Below are positions 45,707 through 55,221 of a stretch of 64,000 nucleotides of DNA, piece after piece (positions within the stretch are counted from its first letter, which is position 1; each line of letters begins with the position of its first letter). Source of the stretch: Melioribacter sp. (GTDB lineage Bacteria; Bacteroidota; Ignavibacteria; Ignavibacteriales; Melioribacteraceae); contig JAHEZQ010000016.1 in assembly GCA_023250955.1 (NCBI GenBank), positions 21,805 to 85,804 on the forward strand, read 5' to 3'. The position numbers and the translations under genes were made by a program. The notes under the pieces are model-generated. The model was not told the origin of the DNA and did no database searches. It saw nothing but the letters and a program-made list of their open reading frames with translations.

Positions 45707-46984
45707 ATGAAAAACATCTGGTATCTTTTCTATAACGGAATTGTTATTCCTATTGCGAAATTATTTCTGTTTACAGCGAAGTTTTTTAATAAAAAAATTA
45801 GAATAGGAATTAAAGGAAGAAAAAAACTATTTGAAAATTTAATTATTGATCTTACAGGAATTGACCGCCGCAAAAAAATGATTTGGTTCCACTCTTCTTC
45901 TATGGGAGAATTTGAACAAGCTAAACCTATAATCGAAAAATTACGTTCTGAAAAAAATATAAATGTTATTGTTACATTCTTCTCACCGTCTGGTTATAAT
46001 AATTCTCTTAAATATCCGCTAGCAGATATAATTGCTTACTTTCCTTTTGATACACCAATTATGACAAGCCGTTTTCTAAATCTTGTAAGACCAAATTTAG
46101 CTGTCTTTATGAGATATGATATTTGGCCAAACATGATATGGCAGCTCGAAAAGAAAAATATCCCAAGCTTTATAGTTGATGCAACGATGCGTTCAAAAAC
46201 TCCTCGCAAATGGATTATATCAAAAAGTTTTCACAAAGCGCTTTATTCTTATGTTACAAGAATATTAGCAGTTTCAAAAAGTGATGAGGATAATTTCAAA
46301 GAGTTCAATATAAATGATGATAGAATTAAAGCGGTTGGGGATACTAGATTTGACCGCGTTTATCAAAAAAGTCTTCAAGCAAAAGAAAAAAAACTTTTTA
46401 AGGATGGATTTTTTAAAGGCAAAAAAGTTTTTGTAATGGGCAGTTCATGGGAAAGCGATGAAGATGTTATGATTCCTGCATTGATAAAACTTATGGAAAC
46501 AGACCCCAAAATAATTACAATTATAGTACCGCATGAACCGACGGAATTACACATTGAATCTACGGAACATAATTTTATAGGTAAATTTGATTCCATCCGA
46601 TTTTCTTATTTGAACAATTATAAAAATGAACGGGTAATTATAATTGATTCGATAGGAATACTTCTTACACTTTACATATATGCAGATGCTGCTTATGTAG
46701 GCGGAAGTTTTAAGCAAGGTATTCACAACGTATTGGAACCTGCTGTATATGGAATACCAATTTTGTTCGGACCTAAACATGAAAACAGTCAGGAAGCAAT
46801 TACGTTAGTGAAAATCGGCGGCGGAATAGTAGTTAGAAATAAAAAAGAAGCGTATAAAAACCTTAGAAAAATATTCACTGATGAAAAACTAAGATTGAGT
46901 TTAGGTAATATTTGCGGAGATTATGTTAGAAAAAACATTGGCGCAACATCAAAGATATTAGATGAATTTTCTCATTATATCTAA
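45707..46984 (+). CDS. waaA: 3-deoxy-D-manno-octulosonic acid transferase
   Basis: IWFHSSSMGEFEQAKPIIEKL, FFSPSGYNNSLKYPLADIIAYFPFDTP, YVGGSFKQGIHNVLEPAVYGIPILFGPKHENS. Confidence 0.92.
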   Translation: MKNIWYLFYNGIVIPIAKLFLFTAKFFNKKIRIGIKGRKKLFENLIIDLTGIDRRKKMIWFHSSSMGEFEQAKPIIEKLRSEKNINVIVTFFSPSGYNNSLKYPLADIIAYFPFDTPIMTSRFLNLVRPNLAVFMRYDIWPNMIWQLEKKNIPSFIVDATMRSKTPRKWIISKSFHKALYSYVTRILAVSKSDEDNFKEFNINDDRIKAVGDTRFDRVYQKSLQAKEKKLFKDGFFKGKKVFVMGSSWESDEDVMIPALIKLMETDPKIITIIVPHEPTELHIESTEHNFIGKFDSIRFSYLNNYKNERVIIIDSIGILLTLYIYADAAYVGGSFKQGIHNVLEPAVYGIPILFGPKHENSQEAITLVKIGGGIVVRNKKEAYKNLRKIFTDEKLRLSLGNICGDYVRKNIGATSKILDEFSHYI

Positions 46985-47111
46985 CCGTCTGGAAGATATC
47001 ATGCTGAATTATCAAGGTTTAACTACCTTAGTAACAATTTGCCGCCTTTCTTATTTAATTTAGTCTCTCTATTTCATAAATTAATAATACATATAGTTTG
47101 AGATTGATTTA

Positions 47112-50100
47112 ATGCCAACTTCGTCTGATAAAACTTTTGAAAAAACCAGATCGGAATTTTCTTTTAGAGAAATTCTTGAATTCACGCCGGTAGGAATATT
47201 AATATTTCAACGCGATTGGAAAATTAAATTCGTTAATACAAATTTTTTCCAATTCAGCGGGGTAATGGGCGAAATACCCGAGAATCTAATTGGAAAAAGT
47301 ATTTTTGAAAACAGACTATTTAGCGATACAGATATTCGTGATGATCTAACCTCAGTAAAAAATGGTCAAACATTTGAAAGAGAAATTACTTCTAAAAAAA
47401 CATTAAGCGGTGGAAAATATTCAATTCTTCTTAAAGGAGCTCCAATAGTTCTTGACGGAGAATATACAGGCGGTGTTTTAGTTCTTGAAGATTTAAAAAG
47501 CAGTCCTGAAAAATCCTATACTTCTTTAATTCAAACAAATGACTTCCAGAAATTTCTCGGAACAATAAGCGATTTTTATTTAATTACTGATAAAGAAGGT
47601 TCTATTTCAATAATGCAAACTTCCGAAGCGGAAAATTATGATTTCATCTTTGAAGCGGATCCCAACAAAAAAAATCTTTCTCAAACTCTCTCATCAATTC
47701 TATTTAAAAAACTGTTAGAAAATGTAGTCTCTTCAAATAAAGTAATTACAACTCAGATTCCCTTTATAAGAAATCAAAGAGAAATTAATGTTCGCATCAC
47801 ACTAATACCCTTTAGCGATAATGGAGATGAAGTTCATTGGGTAGTTCTTTTATTAAAAGATTTGAGTAAAGATTCCGAACACGTTGGATTATCTGAAGAG
47901 GAAATAAATGAACTTACAAAATATCAGCAGATAACAGCCACTGTTATGGATGGTCTTATCGGGACAAACAAAAGCGGCAGGATCACTTTCTGGAATGAAT
48001 CAGCCGCTAAACTTTTCGGGTTAACCCGTAGTGAAGTTTACGGCAAAAGTATTAGTAAAATTTTTCCGGTACTTAATGATAATTATTTTGAAAAACTGTT
48101 AATAGAAATTAGAATCTCTAAAGTTTGGAGGGAACAATTTCACATTGGCGATGATGAAAGTATTGCCGAATACTATGATGTTAAAATTGGAATTATTGGC
48201 GAAGATGAAAATGAAACAATAATTTTCTTATGCACCGGTGTTTCTGACCGTATTAAAAATGAAGTATTGCTAAAGAAATCTGAAGAAAGTTTCCGGAATA
48301 TCGTTACAAATTCCCACGAATATATTTGCACTCTCGATCTATTTGAAAAAATTACTTATGTAAATCCCCGTTTTCTTGAAGTTTTTCAATATGAAGAAGA
48401 AGAAATTAAAAAACTCATTTTTTCGGATTTGATTGATCCATACTACTTGTCAAATGAAGAATTTGATTTCAAAGATTTTACAGAAAAGATGATGCAGTCA
48501 ATTGAACTTCCGCTAATAACTAAGCTTGGACAAAAACTGTATGTGCTGGCAAGTTTTTCATCAGTTAAAGATCTAAACGATAATGTTCAATATTATAACG
48601 TAATCCTCACTGACATCACACTTAAAAAAGATTCAGAAAAAGATTTGATGATGATCCGTTCCGTCTTCGAAGCTTCGTTAGACGGTATTACATTGGTGAG
48701 TAAAAGAAGAATTGTACTTGTAAACGATTCGTTTGTTCAGATGTTTGGATATAAAAGCGCCAGCGAAATACTGGGACTTAATCCTTTGGAGTTCGTAAAT
48801 ATTAAAGACCGCGAAAAAATTTCAAATTATATGGAATTTACCGAAGAAGGCAAAGATTCTCCACCCCGTTATTACTTTACCGGAAGAAAAAGAAATGATG
48901 ATTCGTTAGAAGTTGAAAATTCAGTTTCTCTATACCAAATTGAAAATGAAAGATTTGCCGTCTGGGTTTTGAGAGATGTAACCGAAGAGAAAAAAGCTCA
49001 GAGCGCACTGTTGCTTTCAGAAGAAAGATACAGAAGTATTTCTGAGAACATTAATGAATGCATTTGGACCGCTGAAAGACAAGATGGGAAATTAAAAGCC
49101 GTATTTTATACACCCGCTGTTAAAAAAATTACAGGCTACAGCGCAGAAGAATTTTTAAATGATACTTTATTGTGGAAAAAAATTATTCATCCGGATGATG
49201 CAGATGATGTGGTAAACAAACTCTACAACTTTTACAGTGATTTGGCAAGAAGTTCAGATGTTTTTGAATATAGAATTATAGATGTACTCGGTAATATTAT
49301 TTGGATCGAAAATAGAATTAATGTTGTACGCGATGTAAAAGGGGATATTCAAAAAATATTCGGAATAATAAGCGATATTAGTTTATCAAAACGTGCCGAA
49401 GTTGAATTAAAAAAATCTGCTCTGAATCTTCAAGAACTTAATGAAACAAAAGACCGGTTCATTTCAATTATCTCTCATGATCTGCGAACGCCGTTCAGTT
49501 CAATTCTTGGATTTACAGACATTCTTCTAAACGATAAAGATATTGAAGAAGAGAAAAGAATTCAGTATACCCAGTTTATACAAGATTCGTCAAAAAGTAT
49601 GTTGAGTTTAGTCAATTCACTTTTAGATTGGACTAGATTACAAACAGGCAGCATTAAATTTGAACCAGATAGAATTAACGCAAAATACGTAATAGATAAA
49701 TCAATGCAGATTTTATCCGGCGTAGCAATACAAAAGAAAATAAAACTGATCTCGGAACTGGATAAAGATTTTTTCATTCATGCAGATGAAGGTTTGCTTT
49801 CCCAAGTATTTAATAATTTATTATCGAATGCAATTAAATTTTCAAAAACTGACGGAACAATACGCATAAGCGCACGTGCAAATGTTGAGAAGAAACAAGT
49901 TGAGTTTAGTGTTAAAGATAGTGGTGTTGGAATACGCAAGGAAGATATTAATAAACTCTTTAAGGTTGATATTAAATATACCACAAGCGGAACTGCAGGG
50001 GAAAAGGGAAGTGGACTTGGTCTGTCATTAGTAAATGATATTATCCGTAAGCACGGCGGGGAAATTTGGGTTGAGAGTGAACTTGGAAAAGGAACCACAT

Positions 50101-50507
50101 TTACTTTTTCAATTCCGGTTGCTTCTGCTAATATACTTTTAGTGGATGATACGAAAACTGATCGGCTGCTTTATGCAAAGCTAATTAAGAGCTTGATATC
50201 AAACTACAATATATTGGAGGCAGTTGACGGCAAACAAGCACTAGAGATTATTAAACAATCTTTGCCGGCGCTTGTAATTACAGATCATAAAATGCCTATA
50301 ATGAACGGTTATGATTTGGTTAAACAATTAAACATAACTGAACTAAAATTTAAGCCGCCTGTAATTATTTTAAGCAGTGATATTAATAAATCAATTGAAG
50401 CTGAGTATAAAGAATTAGGTGTTGAGTATGTTTTTCAGAAACCTGTTAATCTGGCTAATTTCAAAAATGCTATTGAACGCTCGTTAAGGAAGGCAATTTT
50501 TAGCTGA
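47112..50507 (+). CDS. Multi-PAS hybrid sensor histidine kinase/response regulator
   Basis: Repeated PAS segments; FISIISHDLRTPFSSILGFTDILL (H box), LLSNAIKFSKTDG (N box), GSGLGLSLVNDII; REC ILLVDDTKTDRLLYAKL...LVITDHKMPIMNGYDL. Confidence 0.95.
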   Translation: MPTSSDKTFEKTRSEFSFREILEFTPVGILIFQRDWKIKFVNTNFFQFSGVMGEIPENLIGKSIFENRLFSDTDIRDDLTSVKNGQTFEREITSKKTLSGGKYSILLKGAPIVLDGEYTGGVLVLEDLKSSPEKSYTSLIQTNDFQKFLGTISDFYLITDKEGSISIMQTSEAENYDFIFEADPNKKNLSQTLSSILFKKLLENVVSSNKVITTQIPFIRNQREINVRITLIPFSDNGDEVHWVVLLLKDLSKDSEHVGLSEEEINELTKYQQITATVMDGLIGTNKSGRITFWNESAAKLFGLTRSEVYGKSISKIFPVLNDNYFEKLLIEIRISKVWREQFHIGDDESIAEYYDVKIGIIGEDENETIIFLCTGVSDRIKNEVLLKKSEESFRNIVTNSHEYICTLDLFEKITYVNPRFLEVFQYEEEEIKKLIFSDLIDPYYLSNEEFDFKDFTEKMMQSIELPLITKLGQKLYVLASFSSVKDLNDNVQYYNVILTDITLKKDSEKDLMMIRSVFEASLDGITLVSKRRIVLVNDSFVQMFGYKSASEILGLNPLEFVNIKDREKISNYMEFTEEGKDSPPRYYFTGRKRNDDSLEVENSVSLYQIENERFAVWVLRDVTEEKKAQSALLLSEERYRSISENINECIWTAERQDGKLKAVFYTPAVKKITGYSAEEFLNDTLLWKKIIHPDDADDVVNKLYNFYSDLARSSDVFEYRIIDVLGNIIWIENRINVVRDVKGDIQKIFGIISDISLSKRAEVELKKSALNLQELNETKDRFISIISHDLRTPFSSILGFTDILLNDKDIEEEKRIQYTQFIQDSSKSMLSLVNSLLDWTRLQTGSIKFEPDRINAKYVIDKSMQILSGVAIQKKIKLISELDKDFFIHADEGLLSQVFNNLLSNAIKFSKTDGTIRISARANVEKKQVEFSVKDSGVGIRKEDINKLFKVDIKYTTSGTAGEKGSGLGLSLVNDIIRKHGGEIWVESELGKGTTFTFSIPVASANILLVDDTKTDRLLYAKLIKSLISNYNILEAVDGKQALEIIKQSLPALVITDHKMPIMNGYDLVKQLNITELKFKPPVIILSSDINKSIEAEYKELGVEYVFQKPVNLANFKNAIERSLRKAIFS

Positions 50508-50549
50508 AAATTCTTTATATAATTAGAGCGGATCGTTTGTATTTACAAA

Positions 50550-52673
50550 TTATTTTTTCTTCAGAACCATTCCCGTTGTTGTTTCCAAACCAATCTTACC
50601 CTGAACTTCATACATGGTTTTTGTTCCGGCGGAATTTTTATCAACTAAAACATCATATCTTCCTTCCGGAAGAGTAAACTCTAATTCTTGTTTTGAATCT
50701 GCGTTGAAGAGAACAATGAATTCATCCTTTTCGTGTTTTAGTGTATAACAAAGACCGAATTTGCTTTTCGGATGATCCGTGAAAATGATATTTTCATATT
50801 CAGCTTGGCGGAATGACGTATAGGTTTTTCGTAAAGAGATTAATCCTTTATAATAATCAACAAGTTCTTTGTTGATCATAGCATGTTTATAATTAATATA
50901 ATTTGTTTCGTTGTCTTTGTTATATGAATTATGATCAATCTTACCTTTATCGCTATCCATAACTTTAATATTAAATGGAATAACTTTAGACCTGGCAAAT
51001 TCCTGTCCTTCGTGAATCATTGCAATACCTTGTGAAGTGAAAAGGAATAATGCACCAAGTTTATTAAGCTTCATTTGATTCGGCGTCAGCTTAACATTCT
51101 TATCAACATCTTTAATAATTTTTTTCGGATCAACTTCGCGAGACCCTAGTCTAATAAAATCACCAAGCGTATAACCATCGTGAGATTCTAAATAATTTAC
51201 AGAATGTTCTTTCTTCTGGAATAGTCCGAGTGTGTCTTTAACTAAAGTTCCGTTAACATAACTCTTAATTCTTTTAAGAGAATTATTCCCGTACCATTGA
51301 CCGAAGATCCAGCCAAGTCCATTATTTGGATTTTCTCCTTTGATTCCGTTACGAACCTGATCATTCCATGGTGCCCAGCCGCGTAAGGAAAATCCCGCAG
51401 GATCATATCCACCACCCCATGGTTCGCATGTAAAGATAACACTGGGATTTACTTTTTTAGCTTCGGAAATAATTTCTTCAATTGTTTTCCAATCTAAAAG
51501 TTTTCCAAGATCAAAACGGAAACCATCCACATGATATTCTTTCATCCAGTACAAAATACTTTCAATGATTAACCGCCGCATCATCTGACGTTCGGTTTTC
51601 AAATCATTACCGCAATAACTCTCCGCTATGTAATTACCCCTAGAATCCAATCTGAAATAATATTCTTTATCAATCTGTTTTAAGTTGCCTGTCTCGTATT
51701 CCGAAAGATGATTGTAAACAACATCCATCATTACAGCAATGCCTTCTTTGTGAAATGCTTTTACCATATCTTTAAAAGATTTTATCTGCGATCCGTCTTT
51801 CCCGATCCATCTATTCCATTTTAGAGTATTCCAACTTTCATTATAGTAAGCGGCAGGCGTAAAAAAATTGGAGGTCATGTATCCCCAATGATTTCGTTCA
51901 TATGGATTCCATGTATTGTATTTTCCGGAGAGAGAATCCTTAAATGGAATTTCTATATTTCCAAATTCCTGTGATGGTAGAAGTTCAACTGTATTAACAC
52001 CAAGAGATTTAATGTAACTAAGTCCTCCGGTAATATTTTTTTCCGTTAATCCTTTGTATGAACCACTTTTCTTTGCACCGGAAGATTTATGTGCTGTCAT
52101 ATCACGTACATGCATTTCATAAATGATAAGATCCCGCCAATCTCTCTGAATCCATTCTGTTCCTTCCCAATCGTATTTTTCTTCTTTAGTAACGATGGCA
52201 AGCCGCGGATTCATGTAAGTCGTATAAGATGTAACAGCTTTTGCGTAAGGATCAACACATACGGGCATATTTGAATTAGAAATATCATCTCCGGCATGAT
52301 AGACTTTATATCCATAATATTTCCCGTAGAGTTCACCGTCGAGTTCAATTTCCCAAACACTGTCACCATCTTTACTCAAGAGATATTCTTTACCGTTTTT
52401 ATCTCCAGGTTTGTTGAACAAACAAAGTTTTACATTTACAGCAGAAGGGCTAAATAATTTGAAATAAGTTTTTTTATTCTCAACATATGAGCCAAGTTTT
52501 TTATTTGAAAAGAATTTATCCAGATCCGAATAACGTTTTTGAAATTCAATCGTGTCTAAAATTGTTTTGGGGGATTTTATTTCCTTGAGATACAATATTT
52601 CACCTTTTAAAATTTGTGTTGAAAGGAATAAAGTAATGGATAACATTAGAATTAATAAAGAAGTTCGCCGCAT
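50550..52673 (-). CDS. GH13 alpha-glucan debranching enzyme (pullulanase/isoamylase type) with CBM48-like N-terminus
   Basis: YEMHVRDMT, VMMDVVYNHL, VDGFRFDLGKLLDW, IFTCEPWGGGYDP, NYLESHDGYTLGDF. Confidence 0.92.
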   Translation of the reverse strand: MRRTSLLILMLSITLFLSTQILKGEILYLKEIKSPKTILDTIEFQKRYSDLDKFFSNKKLGSYVENKKTYFKLFSPSAVNVKLCLFNKPGDKNGKEYLLSKDGDSVWEIELDGELYGKYYGYKVYHAGDDISNSNMPVCVDPYAKAVTSYTTYMNPRLAIVTKEEKYDWEGTEWIQRDWRDLIIYEMHVRDMTAHKSSGAKKSGSYKGLTEKNITGGLSYIKSLGVNTVELLPSQEFGNIEIPFKDSLSGKYNTWNPYERNHWGYMTSNFFTPAAYYNESWNTLKWNRWIGKDGSQIKSFKDMVKAFHKEGIAVMMDVVYNHLSEYETGNLKQIDKEYYFRLDSRGNYIAESYCGNDLKTERQMMRRLIIESILYWMKEYHVDGFRFDLGKLLDWKTIEEIISEAKKVNPSVIFTCEPWGGGYDPAGFSLRGWAPWNDQVRNGIKGENPNNGLGWIFGQWYGNNSLKRIKSYVNGTLVKDTLGLFQKKEHSVNYLESHDGYTLGDFIRLGSREVDPKKIIKDVDKNVKLTPNQMKLNKLGALFLFTSQGIAMIHEGQEFARSKVIPFNIKVMDSDKGKIDHNSYNKDNETNYINYKHAMINKELVDYYKGLISLRKTYTSFRQAEYENIIFTDHPKSKFGLCYTLKHEKDEFIVLFNADSKQELEFTLPEGRYDVLVDKNSAGTKTMYEVQGKIGLETTTGMVLKKK

Positions 52674-52732
52674 AACACATCGCCTATATTTATTTACACT
52701 GAAATCAGTTTTACGCCAGTACTGTTCTTAAT

Positions 52733-55150
52733 TTAATATTCAAGCTGTATATTAAAATTATCTGTGTCATTAACTGTGATGTGTAAAATGTTTTTATCTT
52801 TATCAAAAGACACTGCTGAATTTGGTAGTTCTTTATCATTTAGAAATAATTTTTTAGGTAATTTTGAATCAAGAAACGTAAACAGGTATTTCTTCCTGTC
52901 ATTCTTGTAATCAGTTTTTAATTTTACAACTTGTAGTTTGGTAACCTTTACATCTTTATCTAAAGAAAATTTAGTTAATGAATATTTTCCGGTTTCATAT
53001 TTATAACTTAGTCCGTCGTCTTCGTAAAGTGTATATTCGGATTTTTGAGAAGGGAAGATAACAAGCTCGAGCTGCTCTATCTTTTTCTCTCCAATATAAT
53101 TCTGTACTTCCTGCATAGGTATCATTCCACCTTCTTTGATATAAAGAGGAGTTTTGTCCAGCGGAACTTCTATCACTGACCACTGACCACCAACAACTAT
53201 CTTATTTCCATTCCAATCATACCATTTACCTTCAGGCAAATAAAGTCTTTTCGTGCTTTCGGTTGAATTAACAACTGGTGCAACGAGAAGATTTTCACCA
53301 ATCATAAATTGATATTGAGCATTTCGGGAATAACAATTTTCATCATTCTGATAATTTACAAACATACTGCGCATTATTGGTAAACCGGTCTGTGCAGCAT
53401 TATAGAACTCATTATACCAGAAAGGAATTAATTTATATCGAAGCTGAATAGCCTGCCGGGAAAATTCTTCAACCGTTTCGTTGAATGCAAAAGGTTCTCG
53501 GGCCTTTGTATCTATTGCGGAATGTCCGCGGAAGAAAGGAGTAAAAGCACCAAGTTGCATCCATCGAATATACATTTCATTAGTAGGTTCGCCACCCATA
53601 AACCCGCCAACATCGGAACCGATAAACGGTTGTCCGCTCAATCCGACATTTTGTGGCATAACACAAGCAAGACGTAAATGTTCATCGCTTGAAACATTGT
53701 CTCCCGTCCAGTTAGCAGAATATCTTTGGATTCCTGCAAAACCTGCGCGGCTTAAAATAAAATGCCGTTGATCTGAAAATTTTTTTAATCCGTCGCGAGT
53801 AGCTCGAGCCATTTCAAGAGCATAAACATTTTTAATTTTTTTATGATTTGACATTAATCCGTTGTCAAAATACTGAACAATATCCGGAACATTTCCACCG
53901 CCCCAGACAGCAGGTTCATTCATATCATTCCAAAAACCTTCAACACCTTGATTTAGAAATACTGAAAGTTTTTCTCCCCACCAATCGCGTGTTTCTTTTT
54001 TTGTAAAATCCGGAAAGTAAGCCCAACTTGGCCAAACCTCTCCTTGATAAGGAACCCCATCTGGATATTTAGCAAAAAGATTTTTTTCTAATCCTTCTTT
54101 TGCAGCAAAGTAATTTGAGTCTGCTTTTACACCGGGATCTATAATAGGAATAATTTTAAATCCATCTTTTTTAAGATCGGACAACATTTGTGGCGGATTT
54201 GGAAACCGTGTTTTATCCCATGTAAAAACTCGGTATCCATCCATATAATGAATGTCAAGATAGATTACATCGCACGGAATATTTTTACTACGGAAATTTT
54301 TTGCAATTGATCTGACGGTGGATTCCGGATAATAACTCCATCTGCTTTGCTGATAGCCAAGTGCCCACATCGGCGGCAGTTCCATTCTTCCGGTTAATTT
54401 TGTGTAATCGGAAATAACGCGTTTAAATTCAGGTCCATAAATAAAATAATAATCCATCTCGCCGTTATCTGCTCCGAACCAATAGAAACGGTTATTACTT
54501 GCACCCATATTGAAATATGATTTATAAGTATTGTCGAAAAAGATTCCGTAAGCTTTGTGATCGCGGAGCCCCATAAAGAAAGGAATTGAAACGTAGATAG
54601 GTTCTTGTCTTCCGGTATATCCGTAATAATCAGTATTCCACATTGTATATTGTTCGCCGTTTTTAATTAGGCTTTCATTTGCTTTTTCACCTAGTCCAAA
54701 AAATCTTTCATCGGTGAAAAGTTTTTTATGACAACGAACTTCACCATTATCGAAAGAAACACCAAAACTTTCTTCATCAGCATTTAGTAAATTCATTTGT
54801 TTATCATAGATGGAGATGCGGCACGGGTTTTTTTGAATATGAATTATTAATTCATTTGTGGTAAGAACAAATTTTTCCTTTTCTTCTTTGAACTCGAATT
54901 TTGATTTTTCAGGTATTTGGTAAACAACAGCATAAGAAGGTGATTTAGAAAATTCCTTCCGGTTTGTGTAACGGAACCGTATAATATTTTGATCTAGGAT
55001 GTAAATATTTAAAAGACAATTGCTCAGTTGGAATTCAACACGGTTCGATTCAATTTTCGCAGTGTTGACGTTTCCGGCAAATTGAAATTGGCTCTGTGAA
55101 TAATTTGTAATGGTCATAACTAATAAGATAATTGTTATTAATTTTTTCAT
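52733..55150 (-). CDS. GH31 family alpha-glucosidase
   Basis: DVIYLDIHYMDGYRVFTWD, VEGFWNDMNEPAVWGGG, RYSANWTGDNVSSDEHL, PFIGSDVGGFMGGEP. Confidence 0.95.
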   Translation of the reverse strand: MKKLITIILLVMTITNYSQSQFQFAGNVNTAKIESNRVEFQLSNCLLNIYILDQNIIRFRYTNRKEFSKSPSYAVVYQIPEKSKFEFKEEKEKFVLTTNELIIHIQKNPCRISIYDKQMNLLNADEESFGVSFDNGEVRCHKKLFTDERFFGLGEKANESLIKNGEQYTMWNTDYYGYTGRQEPIYVSIPFFMGLRDHKAYGIFFDNTYKSYFNMGASNNRFYWFGADNGEMDYYFIYGPEFKRVISDYTKLTGRMELPPMWALGYQQSRWSYYPESTVRSIAKNFRSKNIPCDVIYLDIHYMDGYRVFTWDKTRFPNPPQMLSDLKKDGFKIIPIIDPGVKADSNYFAAKEGLEKNLFAKYPDGVPYQGEVWPSWAYFPDFTKKETRDWWGEKLSVFLNQGVEGFWNDMNEPAVWGGGNVPDIVQYFDNGLMSNHKKIKNVYALEMARATRDGLKKFSDQRHFILSRAGFAGIQRYSANWTGDNVSSDEHLRLACVMPQNVGLSGQPFIGSDVGGFMGGEPTNEMYIRWMQLGAFTPFFRGHSAIDTKAREPFAFNETVEEFSRQAIQLRYKLIPFWYNEFYNAAQTGLPIMRSMFVNYQNDENCYSRNAQYQFMIGENLLVAPVVNSTESTKRLYLPEGKWYDWNGNKIVVGGQWSVIEVPLDKTPLYIKEGGMIPMQEVQNYIGEKKIEQLELVIFPSQKSEYTLYEDDGLSYKYETGKYSLTKFSLDKDVKVTKLQVVKLKTDYKNDRKKYLFTFLDSKLPKKLFLNDKELPNSAVSFDKDKNILHITVNDTDNFNIQLEY

Positions 55151-55221
55151 ATTAATTCTCTAAGAATATTTGAAGTGCAATGCAAAATAGGAATTGTGGA
55201 ATAAAATAGAAATGCGTGTTA

